Part shown: one piece after another, positions 37,303 to 46,876 of the stretch
How the letters are laid out: each line of letters opens with the position of its first letter
Position numbering within the stretch: position 1 is the first letter of the stretch
NCBI GenBank assembly: GCA_024696615.1
Contig: JAILGS010000036.1
Span: 1-64,000 of the forward strand
DNA from: Lachnospiraceae bacterium
GTDB lineage: Bacteria > Bacillota > Clostridia > Lachnospirales > Lachnospiraceae
Length of the DNA stretch: 64,000 nt
Direction: 5' to 3'
Made by a program: the position numbers and the translations under genes
Notes under the pieces: model-generated
What the model saw: the letters and a program-made list of their open reading frames with translations, nothing else
Told to the model about the DNA's origin: nothing
The model's database searches: none

Positions 37303-38832
37303 TTAATAGATAATCTGGTTTTCTTCTACCTTAGTACCATCCAATACGATGTGGTCATAGGCGGATAAACCAAATCTTGTGGAGTCAGAACAGATTGCAT
37401 ATTCTGTATTCTGCTCGATGATATCGATATTCTTAAATACGGCATAGCCCTTATCCACGGAATATACACCGGTAAGAAGGTCAATCTTCTCGATGCGATA
37501 CATCTCCTCAATCAGGTCCTCACTCTCTTCGGAAATCGTTCCCACTTTGGTGCTATAATTTGCACTCTGTGGCGCCGCATCCGGAGAATATACAATGACA
37601 TCTCCCGGAGAAATATCATTCTTACTGATATAGTACAGATCATCCTTTAAGGCGAATACCGTAATATATTCTTCCGATGGAGTGGTCTCCCCCTCACTAT
37701 AATGAATGATATTAAACTGTACACGATTCGTATTGGCGTCCAGGGCATAGACTGCAGGAATGGTATAACATTCCTTCTCCACGATGGAGGAAATCGGAAT
37801 CTTTAATCCGGCAGTTTCCGAGGTAATTAATTCAATATCTACAAATCGTTCGGAACAATATTGAATCATGTATTTATTTAAGGAAAGCACACCATAGGTC
37901 TGTCCATTCACCGGAGCAATGGTGAAATTGGCATTGGTGGTGATATCCTCATTAATAAAGCGGATTGCTACGGTCTTTCGTTCATTTAACCGTTGTTCTT
38001 CAATGGCTTCATTGGTCAGTGGAATGACAATCTTCCAATCCTCACTGGTAATTAACTTATATACGGGGTCCGATTCGGCTACTAAATTCGTCTTACGCAG
38101 ATTATTCTTCGTATAAGTACCCTTATCAAACATTTCCTCGGTAATCTGATCCAAGGTAAGTTCTTCATAACCATCCACCATATAGGAAATCAATCCGGTG
38201 GCAGTACTTCGCACATAATTAAAATACTGTTGACTACCGGTATCCGCAATCATGGTATCTAAGTTGGCTACAATATTCTCATTCACAGAATCCGCAATTA
38301 CCTGATTTAATTTTTCGGATAAATTATATAATTCATAGAAATTCTCAGGAGTTCTGGCGGTCTTATAGGAGGATAAGGTATTCCGGACAATTCCCTGGTT
38401 GGATTCGGACATGGACTGTTCGGAAGCATTCATACTTTCAATCATGGAAGCTACACGTCCTGTTTCATCGATGGTATAAACCACGGATTCTACACCAACT
38501 CTCTCTCCTTCTCGAATGAAGTAATTAATATTACCGGAATAATCCGTATAATAAATCTTTTCATTTCGAAGGATTAATCCCGTATAGGTGTTATTGGTAG
38601 AAATAGCACCTTCCGTTACTTCATGAATATCCACCTTTTCCTTGGTAAGATATACCAGGAAAAAAGCACTTAAGTATAACAAAATCATTACGAAAATAAT
38701 TCCCATGACACGGGACTGATTGCCCATAAAGGACTTGTAGATCTGCTTTCCTATGATAAATGGGCGATTCTTAGAATGATTTGTCTTCGAATTCTTATGT
38801 TTTCCATTGGACGAACGTCTTCTTCTAGACAC
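37303..38832 (-). CDS. HlyD-like/periplasmic-adaptor-like membrane protein of unknown function
   Basis: Basic N-terminus, one TM helix (VMGIIFVMILLYLSAFFLVYL), barrel-sandwich-like region (TGLILRNEKIYYTDYSGNINYFIREGERVG). Confidence 0.75.
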   Translation of the reverse strand: MSRRRRSSNGKHKNSKTNHSKNRPFIIGKQIYKSFMGNQSRVMGIIFVMILLYLSAFFLVYLTKEKVDIHEVTEGAISTNNTYTGLILRNEKIYYTDYSGNINYFIREGERVGVESVVYTIDETGRVASMIESMNASEQSMSESNQGIVRNTLSSYKTARTPENFYELYNLSEKLNQVIADSVNENIVANLDTMIADTGSQQYFNYVRSTATGLISYMVDGYEELTLDQITEEMFDKGTYTKNNLRKTNLVAESDPVYKLITSEDWKIVIPLTNEAIEEQRLNERKTVAIRFINEDITTNANFTIAPVNGQTYGVLSLNKYMIQYCSERFVDIELITSETAGLKIPISSIVEKECYTIPAVYALDANTNRVQFNIIHYSEGETTPSEEYITVFALKDDLYYISKNDISPGDVIVYSPDAAPQSANYSTKVGTISEESEDLIEEMYRIEKIDLLTGVYSVDKGYAVFKNIDIIEQNTEYAICSDSTRFGLSAYDHIVLDGTKVEENQIIY

Positions 38833-38933
38833 TTCTTTTAGTTCCCCTTTGTTCTTAATTCAATCAAATCCTATTAACAAGAATAAAGGATGCGAAACGC
38901 ATCCTCTCCTCTCCATCTTACGCTATACGAGGA

Positions 38934-39329
38934 TTATTTATAAATCTCTCGCCATTCCAAATCTCCACGATCCAAAGATTTGATTAATAATTCCGCAGTT
39001 GCAAGATTCGTTGCAAGAGGGATGTTATACATATCACATAATTTAAAGATATTGGAAATACCCGGTTCCGTAGCTTTTGGCTCCAATGGATCTCTTAAGA
39101 AAATCACTAAATCAATCTGATTATTCTCAATCTCCGCACATAACTGCTGTTCTCCACCAAGATTACCTTCCAGGAACTTGGTTACAGAAAGATTGGTTGC
39201 TTCTTCAATTAAGCGTCCCGTGGTTCCTGTAGCAAAAAGCTGATTCTTACTTAAGGTTCCTCGATATGCAATACAGAAATTCTGCATTAAACTCTTCTTC
39301 GCATCATGTGCGATCAAACCAATATTCAT
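38934..39329 (-). CDS. mgsA: Methylglyoxal synthase
   Basis: MNIGLIAHDAKKSLM, ATGTTGRLI, GNLGGEQQLCAEI, LVIFLRDPLEPK; ATG at 39329. Confidence 0.95.
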   Translation of the reverse strand: MNIGLIAHDAKKSLMQNFCIAYRGTLSKNQLFATGTTGRLIEEATNLSVTKFLEGNLGGEQQLCAEIENNQIDLVIFLRDPLEPKATEPGISNIFKLCDMYNIPLATNLATAELLIKSLDRGDLEWREIYK

Positions 39330-39399
39330 AATACCCTCCAATATGGAGTTCATCTTTTCAGAACGAACTGAAAATCTTCTTCACCATAAGCATTATATT

Positions 39400-40530
39400 T
39401 TAATTCAGACGTCTTCTTCGTTGTAAACTAACATTGAGGACAATCCCGGCTCCACCAAATAAAGACATCAGAGAACTCAAACCCTGACTTACAAATGGAA
39501 GTGGTAAACCAGTATTTGGTAACAACTCCGTCACCACACCGATATTAATAAAGGTGGAAAAAGCTATCAAAGCCGCATAACCACAACAGATTAACCGCCC
39601 TTGATAATCTTTCGCATATACGGATACTATTATACACTCAAAGACTAAAAATGCCAATAGCAAAATCAAAAAACAACAGCCTACAAAGCCCAATTCTTCG
39701 CCAATTACAGCGAATATAAAGTCACTTTCCTGTACCGGAATGGCACCGGAATTTTTCTGGGTATTGGGATCGTCACTATTATATCCTTTTCCATACAACT
39801 GACCGGAACCAATGGCCTTTAAAGCCTGATCCTGCTGATACTTTAAGTTATTGTATTCTTCATTATCCGGATATCGGAAGGCGAGAATACGATTTCTTTG
39901 ATATGGCTTTAACAGGGTCTGGTTCGGTGTCTGGATATAGATAAATAACGTAACCACCACAGGAATAACACATAATAAAATAATAAAAATATTCCGATAA
40001 CTCAGGCCATTACAATAAATCATCATAATCAATACGGCAAAAATCAAAATGGTGGTGGAAAGATCCGGCTGCTTATATAAAAGCAATAATGGAAATCCCA
40101 TAACTATGGCAGTAATTCCTAAAAAGCGGAAGGAATTAATCTTTTCCCGGTAAACCGTAAGAAATTTTGCCATGAATAGAATCATTAAGATCTTTACAAA
40201 CTCCGATGGCTGAATACTAAAGGTATCTGTAATTTTTATCCATCGATAGGCACCGGTTTCCAGGTCCGTACCAAAGGTACGAACGAAAATTAAGATTCCG
40301 ATAATACCAACATAAATCAGCCAGAAAAATTTCAAAATAAAATTATAATCAATTAAGGATACGACAATCATGATTGTGGTACCGATAATAATACCAATGA
40401 TCTGTCGAAAAAACATGGAAGTATCGCCGGCACTATTAATCATTAAACAGCCAAATCCTGCAATGGCAAGAATTACCAATACTAAAAGCAGATTATACTG
40501 TTCAAAATGGTATCGTTTTAACCGATTCAT
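39400..40530 (-). CDS. rodA: FtsW/RodA/SpoVE family peptidoglycan glycosyltransferase (RodA by context)
   Basis: YRWIKI...QPSEFVKI; QESDFIFAVIGEELGFVG; LPLPFVSQGLSSL. Confidence 0.93.
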   Translation of the reverse strand: MNRLKRYHFEQYNLLLVLVILAIAGFGCLMINSAGDTSMFFRQIIGIIIGTTIMIVVSLIDYNFILKFFWLIYVGIIGILIFVRTFGTDLETGAYRWIKITDTFSIQPSEFVKILMILFMAKFLTVYREKINSFRFLGITAIVMGFPLLLLYKQPDLSTTILIFAVLIMMIYCNGLSYRNIFIILLCVIPVVVTLFIYIQTPNQTLLKPYQRNRILAFRYPDNEEYNNLKYQQDQALKAIGSGQLYGKGYNSDDPNTQKNSGAIPVQESDFIFAVIGEELGFVGCCFLILLLAFLVFECIIVSVYAKDYQGRLICCGYAALIAFSTFINIGVVTELLPNTGLPLPFVSQGLSSLMSLFGGAGIVLNVSLQRRRRLN

Positions 40531-40555
40531 GAAATTGTCCTCCTTTCCTCTTTTC

Positions 40556-43423
40556 TTATTGAGCTACTGCCCCTTCTGTCACGGTTCCTTCTGTTTCCGA
40601 ATTTTTCGTGGTAACTTCGGAAGGGTTGGATAATCCATAATAAATATTTAAAATATTGGCTGCAACTTTCGCAGCATTACCGGAAGTATATCCATTCTGA
40701 ATAACGATGGATAATCCGATCTCCGGATTTTCATACGGTGCATAACAGATAAAGTCACAGTGATCGGGAAGTTTGGTATTTTCCTGAGCCGTACCCGTCT
40801 TACTAGCGGTGGAAACCGTGGTATTCGTAATCAGGGAAGAAGTATTCTCACTCACCATTCGCATACCTTCATGAACCGTATTCCAAGTAGAGCTGGACAC
40901 ATCATTCATGGTACTACTAATAATTGGAATGGATTCGAAAATTACGGTACCGGAACTATCTACGACACGATCAATGAGGGTCAAATCATAACATACGCCG
41001 GAATTGGCAATGGTGGACACATAGTGACAGAGATTTAATCCCGTATAGGAATTTCGACCCTGACCAATGGCCGATGCAACCGCATTCTCATTGGAAGCAA
41101 TCGGGGTCTGTTCATAGATCTCAATTCCCGTTGTAACAGCAAGTCCCATACGCTTTGCATAATCCGCTAAAATATCCGTTGCACGGTTACTATCGTATTT
41201 TTCCGTCATATTATTGGTGGCTAAACGGTAACCTACTTCATAAAAGTACACATTGCAGGAATCCCGAAGAGCTGTTTTCACATTTTCATTCCCATGGCGG
41301 CTCGGATATACCCAACATTTTGGATTTGGCGTAACCGTTTCATAAATACCATTACATTCAATGATTTCCGAAGCAGTAATAATCCCCTCTTCCAGTCCTG
41401 CTACGGCAGAGACCATCTTAAAAGAAGAACCCGGCGCAGTACGTGTGGTGGTTGCATTATTTACTAATGGCAGGGACTTATCATTTAATAATTGATTATA
41501 ATAAGCCGCATCCACGGAACCGGAAAAATAATTGATGTCATAACTTGGATAGGAAACCATGGCAAGGATTCGGCCCGTATCATTATCAATAATCGTGGCA
41601 GAACCGGAGCAAGGCTTCAATGCAAGCATGGCTGGAGTGATTTCGCAGGCTGCAATCTTATTCACCATAAAGGAATAAGCGGAGGTGGAACCCATAATTA
41701 ATTTTCCATAGGTTTCCTCATCGTATTTTAAAATACCCTGATCATAGAGAAGTACGCCCAACTGACTACCGGACAGGGAACGATACTTAATCATGTATTT
41801 ATAAATCTTTTTGGAGAAGGAAGACTCCTTCTTTACATCCTCTAAAATATAAGCCACTAAAGCCTCATAACTTTCAGAAAGGCTGGTATAATTGCTATCC
41901 GTAAATTTGCTTACATCAATCCAGTTTTTAGCAAGGGCATAGGACAAAAATTCCTTAAAGGAAATCGTTTCTGCGATCCACTCCTCATATACCGTATCGG
42001 AAGTATCAATATTACTACGAAGCAGGACGCCATTGGCCCCAAGAATTTCATAGATGGTATAGATATAATTTTGCATCTCTTCGGAAAGATGTGCATAATC
42101 CGTATCCGATACCAATAACTCTGTGGATAAGCGATCTAAGACTTCCTTCTGCTTATCTAAAAAGCTATGATATACCGTGCTTTCCGTAGCAGTTTTACAG
42201 GAAGCAATTTCACTCATGGAGATTACATTATTGTCAATTAAAGCAAAATACACATCTTTAATTGGAATATTAATGGTGGAAATGGTGGTTCCATCACTCT
42301 TGTAGACATATTGCTCATCACTATCCACAATATGGGACACTAAGATGTCTGCAATCTGTTGCTCCAAGGCCTTATATACCTTCTTTTGAAGCTCGATATC
42401 AATGGTTAAGTATACATCGGAACCCATGATTGGATCCTTCTCTTCTAGTACTTCCGTAATTCGACCTACATGGTCCACATATACTTTTCGAGAACCTTTC
42501 GTTCCCTGTAAATACTGTTCCATGGACTGTTCAATCCCGGATTTTCCCACAATATCGCTGGCGGTATACTGACTATCTTCTTCCTGTAATACTTCTAACT
42601 CGTCGGAAGAAATCATACCCGTATAGCCTAAAATATGTGCCACATAGAAACCATCCACATATTTTCGAATATATTCCTCGCATACATCCACACCAATTAA
42701 ATCCTGGCTATTTTCTAGAATCTCTGCAACGGATTCGTCACTGACATCACTGGCCATGGTAAACTGGGTGGAACGCTGATAGGAATTGGCGCTCATGTAG
42801 GAACGATAATTTAAGATATAAAGAACCATTTCCGGTTCATAGAATTGCTCAATTTCTCCATCCTTATTCTTTTGATTAATCTGGTATGTCTTTTCACAGA
42901 CAAAATCAATCACATCGGAGGCGGAGGCATTTAACTCTTCCGGTGTTAATTCACTGATACTACGATGTCCATAGGCATCACGAAGAAAACGCTGCTTGGC
43001 AGAATCGGATACATTGAATTCATAATGACCATCCTCATTTAAAATAATGGGATAATCACAATTCACATTTTCTCCATGACGTAAAAGAATGGTCACAGCG
43101 TCAGCAATTACCTGATTTAAGATTTTATTCTTTTCGGATACGGATGAATACTTACCACTATCAGAGATCTTTACAGCAAAAGCAAGATCATTATAGGCAA
43201 GCAGAACACCATTACAATCATAGATATTACCGCGGGTTGCAGTAATACTCTGGACTTCTTCCGTCTTCACATTCATGGACTCCACATAGGCTTCGCCCTG
43301 AATAATCTGAAGGTCGAATAAACGGTGTATTAATATGATAAATAGAATAATAAAAAGCGTCACAACTGGAAATAAGCGTGAACGCAGAATACTCAAGATA
43401 TAATCTTTAATTTCTTGATACAT
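40556..43423 (-). CDS. Penicillin-binding protein 2 (class B PBP), unusually large at 955 aa
   Basis: ATRGNIYDCNG; SSFKM (SxxK), SCN (SxN), SKTGTAQ (KTG); upstream neighbour mreD. Confidence 0.94.
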   Translation of the reverse strand: MYQEIKDYILSILRSRLFPVVTLFIILFIILIHRLFDLQIIQGEAYVESMNVKTEEVQSITATRGNIYDCNGVLLAYNDLAFAVKISDSGKYSSVSEKNKILNQVIADAVTILLRHGENVNCDYPIILNEDGHYEFNVSDSAKQRFLRDAYGHRSISELTPEELNASASDVIDFVCEKTYQINQKNKDGEIEQFYEPEMVLYILNYRSYMSANSYQRSTQFTMASDVSDESVAEILENSQDLIGVDVCEEYIRKYVDGFYVAHILGYTGMISSDELEVLQEEDSQYTASDIVGKSGIEQSMEQYLQGTKGSRKVYVDHVGRITEVLEEKDPIMGSDVYLTIDIELQKKVYKALEQQIADILVSHIVDSDEQYVYKSDGTTISTINIPIKDVYFALIDNNVISMSEIASCKTATESTVYHSFLDKQKEVLDRLSTELLVSDTDYAHLSEEMQNYIYTIYEILGANGVLLRSNIDTSDTVYEEWIAETISFKEFLSYALAKNWIDVSKFTDSNYTSLSESYEALVAYILEDVKKESSFSKKIYKYMIKYRSLSGSQLGVLLYDQGILKYDEETYGKLIMGSTSAYSFMVNKIAACEITPAMLALKPCSGSATIIDNDTGRILAMVSYPSYDINYFSGSVDAAYYNQLLNDKSLPLVNNATTTRTAPGSSFKMVSAVAGLEEGIITASEIIECNGIYETVTPNPKCWVYPSRHGNENVKTALRDSCNVYFYEVGYRLATNNMTEKYDSNRATDILADYAKRMGLAVTTGIEIYEQTPIASNENAVASAIGQGRNSYTGLNLCHYVSTIANSGVCYDLTLIDRVVDSSGTVIFESIPIISSTMNDVSSSTWNTVHEGMRMVSENTSSLITNTTVSTASKTGTAQENTKLPDHCDFICYAPYENPEIGLSIVIQNGYTSGNAAKVAANILNIYYGLSNPSEVTTKNSETEGTVTEGAVAQ

Positions 43424-43934
43424 AATCCGTCACTTTCCTTCGGTCCCGAGGGTCAAACAATCTATCCAAATAATGCATTGGACGATATAACAAAATCATC
43501 ATGGCACAGGTATACATGGTGCCTGGAATAATAATTCGTCCTAAATAATAAAGCATATTTAATCGGTTATATAAAAGGAAACCACCCACATAGATTAAGA
43601 AATCATAGGAAAAGGTGGATACTAAGGTGATTAACAGAGGAATGATAATACGTTCCTGGTTATACTCCTTGGTAAAGGTTCCAGCCATATAGCCAATCCA
43701 GGCCAAAAAAAGAACCGAAAAGCCAAAAATTGAGGTATAGAAGGCATCCATAAGGATTCCTCCCACCACTCCAGCAAAGATTCCTTCCTTGGAGCCTTTA
43801 AAGAATCCAAAACAAATTGGAATCACTAACATAATGTTTGGTGAAATGTCCGCAATGGCAATGGACTTACATAAAGTGGTCTGTAAGCAATAAAAACAAA
43901 TTGTCAAAAGAATGATACAGATTTTTCGTTTCAT
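43407..43934 (-). CDS. mreD: Rod shape-determining protein MreD
   Basis: Multi-TM protein between mreC and pbp2; FFKGSKEGIFAGVVGGILMD. Confidence 0.9.
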   Translation of the reverse strand: MKRKICIILLTICFYCLQTTLCKSIAIADISPNIMLVIPICFGFFKGSKEGIFAGVVGGILMDAFYTSIFGFSVLFLAWIGYMAGTFTKEYNQERIIIPLLITLVSTFSYDFLIYVGGFLLYNRLNMLYYLGRIIIPGTMYTCAMMILLYRPMHYLDRLFDPRDRRKVTDYVSRN

Positions 43935-43942
43935 GGATTTAA

Positions 43943-44794
43943 CTATTCTTCAATCTCTTTCTGATCCAGAATAATCAGTACTTCCTGCAAATGTTCAAAA
44001 TCCACCACAGGTACTAAATATCCGGACTTGGTTAAATTATTGGAATCCATGGTCACATCTTTAATATAACCAATTAAAATTCCTTCCACGTATTTACTAC
44101 TGATATTGGAGGTTACCACACGGTCCCCATCCTTTACTTCCACGGAGGAATTCAGATACTTCACATAAACATATCCATCATCCATCAGACTTAAGGAGCC
44201 TTCCACGGTACAGGTATCACCACTGTTAATTAACATACCACTCACATTATTATTATCATCAATAATGGAACGAACAATGGCATAATTTGGACCAACTTCC
44301 GTGATAATTCCCACTAAACCACCATCGGCGATAACATTCATATTCACCTCAAGGCCGTCCTCACTACCCTTATCGATGGTGAAGACATAGTACCAGTTTC
44401 CGCTTTCTTTCGCGATGACTCTGGCAGCAGTTTTTTCATAGGAAGCATATTGGTCATCCAGGGCATAAAGCTCACGAAGTCGCTGTAATTCAATCTGATT
44501 CTGATTTAACAGACTGTTCTCCTCCGTTAACTGAGCCACCTTTTCTTTCAGTTCCTTATTTTCTTCCGTGACATTTTTTAAATTGGCGATCATCTCCACA
44601 CGGCTATATACATAGGTGCCGATGGTATTAATTCCTTTCTGCATGGGAACTACCACCACGGAAACACCCTGTCGAATGGGATTACGGATGGCATCCGTAA
44701 AAATCGATACCGCCATTAAAGTCAAGCTGACAATGGTAATTACAATAATCCACTGTCTGGATGAAATCTCAATTTTTCGAAAACGTTTCCACAT
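43943..44794 (-). CDS. mreC: Rod shape-determining protein MreC
   Basis: Single TM helix, coiled coil, AARVIAKESGNWYYVFTIDKGSEDGLEVNMNVI. Confidence 0.94.
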   Translation of the reverse strand: MWKRFRKIEISSRQWIIVITIVSLTLMAVSIFTDAIRNPIRQGVSVVVVPMQKGINTIGTYVYSRVEMIANLKNVTEENKELKEKVAQLTEENSLLNQNQIELQRLRELYALDDQYASYEKTAARVIAKESGNWYYVFTIDKGSEDGLEVNMNVIADGGLVGIITEVGPNYAIVRSIIDDNNNVSGMLINSGDTCTVEGSLSLMDDGYVYVKYLNSSVEVKDGDRVVTSNISSKYVEGILIGYIKDVTMDSNNLTKSGYLVPVVDFEHLQEVLIILDQKEIEE

Positions 44795-44812
44795 GTTAAC
44801 TACCCTTTATCA

Positions 44813-45832
44813 TTATCCAATATAGGTCTTTTCCTTTGGTGCATGAGCAAGTTTACGGTAGGATGGCGTACTGATAATGCTACGAATCCCATTGACTACA
44901 CTTTCTGAACCATTGGGAATGATATTGGCCTTTAGATTGGTCTCCATCTCAAAGAAGCTTTGCAGATCACGAATGGCTGAAGTTCCACCCGTAATATTAA
45001 TTCCATAAGCAATAATATCCGCAGCAAGTTCTGGTGGAGTAATCTCCAAAGTCATCTTCACCGCATCCACAATGGAACGAAGGTGATCAATAATAGAGTC
45101 ATAAACCACATCGCTGGAAACATCCATGGCCACAGGCAGACCCGACATAATATTTCTACCGAATGCCTTAGCAAATGTTTCTTCGCCCTGTAATGCAGAA
45201 CCAATCTGCTTCTTAATATTTTCCGCAGTCTTTAAGCCGATGACTAAGTTATAGGAACGACGCACACCACTGACAATGGACTCATCCAACTTATTTCCAC
45301 CAATCTTAATGGACTTACTCTTTACAATACCACCTAAGGACATCACAGAAATTTCGGTGGTATCCGCGCCGATATTAACCACCATCACGCCCTTAGAATC
45401 CGTCACATCAATTCCTGCACCGATTCCATCCGCAATTGGCTTATCCACAATATAAACATTACGAGCCTTAACCTTGGCATTGGTAACCAGTTCGTAGAAC
45501 GCACGCTGCTCCACTTCGGTAATATCCGTAGGAACGGCAATATAGAAATCATTACCGCCACTCATCTTTCCATGAGTCATTTTTCGGAAGAAATTCTCAA
45601 ATAATTTCTCCATATTATCAATATCTGCAATTACTCCGTATTTTACCGGATATGAGACTGTGATATAGTCCGGTGCCTTTTCATACATTTGGAATGCATC
45701 ATCACCAAAGGCCATTAATTCATCTTTATTAGCAATGGCAATGATATTCTTCTCATTTAATACTTCATCCCTTTCCTTGGAAAAGAGCTTCATATTACTG
45801 GTTCCGATATCACATCCATATACATTTGCCAT
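44813..45832 (-). CDS. mreB: Rod shape-determining protein MreB family
   Basis: VYGCDIGTSNMKLF; MVVNIGADTTEISVMSLGGIV; GGNKLDESI. Confidence 0.94.
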   Translation of the reverse strand: MANVYGCDIGTSNMKLFSKERDEVLNEKNIIAIANKDELMAFGDDAFQMYEKAPDYITVSYPVKYGVIADIDNMEKLFENFFRKMTHGKMSGGNDFYIAVPTDITEVEQRAFYELVTNAKVKARNVYIVDKPIADGIGAGIDVTDSKGVMVVNIGADTTEISVMSLGGIVKSKSIKIGGNKLDESIVSGVRRSYNLVIGLKTAENIKKQIGSALQGEETFAKAFGRNIMSGLPVAMDVSSDVVYDSIIDHLRSIVDAVKMTLEITPPELAADIIAYGINITGGTSAIRDLQSFFEMETNLKANIIPNGSESVVNGIRSIISTPSYRKLAHAPKEKTYIG

Positions 45833-45853
45833 AGTTTCTTTCTCCTTAAGTTC

Positions 45854-46531
45854 CTATTCATGTTCTGCGAAACTGTAAAAATCACGGTCCGCAATAATAA
45901 TATGATCTACCAAGGTGATGCCAATCAGCTCCCCGGCCTTTTGTACAGCCTTGGTTAGCCGAATGTCCTCACTGCTTGGTTTTGCTTTGCCACTGGGATG
46001 ATTGTGAAGTAAAATGACATGCACCGCGTTCGCCCGTAAGCCCTCCATCATAATTTCCCGAGGTGAAGCAATGGTACGGTCCACAGTACCTAAAGACACT
46101 TCATATTCTGAAATATATTGCATCGCAGTATCCACATATACTGCTAAAAAACGTTCCCGTGACAAATGTCGAAAATCTTCCATGAAATAATTCGCAATGG
46201 TTTTTGGAGAGGAAAATACCGGACGCTTTGCGTGACTGGTTTTGGCAATCCGCCTTGACAGTTCGCCAACGCACTTAATCTGCATGGCTTTCACCTCTCC
46301 CACCCCTGGAATCGATTTTAATTCTTCCATGGATCGCTGATAAATATTTAATAAACTACTTTCTTCCGTTCGTAAGGAAAGAATTTTCTTCGCTAAGGTC
46401 ACCGAATCCTCATTACGGTTGCCACAGCGAATAATGATGGCAAGTAATTCCTCATTACTTAATTTCTCCACTCCCATATTGTGAAATTTTTCATAGGGGC
46501 GAAGGTCCTTACAAGTTTCTTTGATTGTCAT
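45854..46531 (-). CDS. radC: RadC/JAB-domain DNA repair protein
   Basis: LSNEELLAIIIRCGNR, VILLHNHPSGKAKPSSEDIRLTK. Confidence 0.95.
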   Translation of the reverse strand: MTIKETCKDLRPYEKFHNMGVEKLSNEELLAIIIRCGNRNEDSVTLAKKILSLRTEESSLLNIYQRSMEELKSIPGVGEVKAMQIKCVGELSRRIAKTSHAKRPVFSSPKTIANYFMEDFRHLSRERFLAVYVDTAMQYISEYEVSLGTVDRTIASPREIMMEGLRANAVHVILLHNHPSGKAKPSSEDIRLTKAVQKAGELIGITLVDHIIIADRDFYSFAEHE

Positions 46532-46604
46532 ATGCTACTGCTCGATCAAACAATCTAACTTCCCCCTAAAGCAAATGTTTTACCAGGGGAAAATCTCCTC
46601 ATTC

Positions 46605-46847
46605 TTACATATAATGATAACAGATAATGGCAATCACAATACCAATCAAACTTCCCACGGTAATATGAATCGTAAGACCAATGGTTAATACAATGAGTCC
46701 AAGATCCAATACCAAGGGCGTGGTTGAACCAAAGGTCTGACCATAATTCAACCATTCGATTGTGGTGATATGGGCAAGAAAGCCGCCTATCACAATTCCT
46801 GCTAACATTAAGAGTAATAATACCCATCCATTTTTGCTCTTTAACAC
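46605..46847 (-). CDS. DUF4321 family small membrane protein
   Basis: 80 aa with two TM helices; preferred over the overlapping alternative frame 46555..46827. Confidence 0.75.
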   Translation of the reverse strand: MLKSKNGWVLLLLMLAGIVIGGFLAHITTIEWLNYGQTFGSTTPLVLDLGLIVLTIGLTIHITVGSLIGIVIAIICYHYM

Positions 46848-46876
46848 CTTGGTTCTCCTTCTCTTACAACAACAAT

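Noticed and set aside
46555-46827. Alternative minus-strand 90-aa ORF
   Set aside because: Overlaps the DUF4321-like membrane ORF in another frame; composition (many W/H/R/C) is not protein-like.
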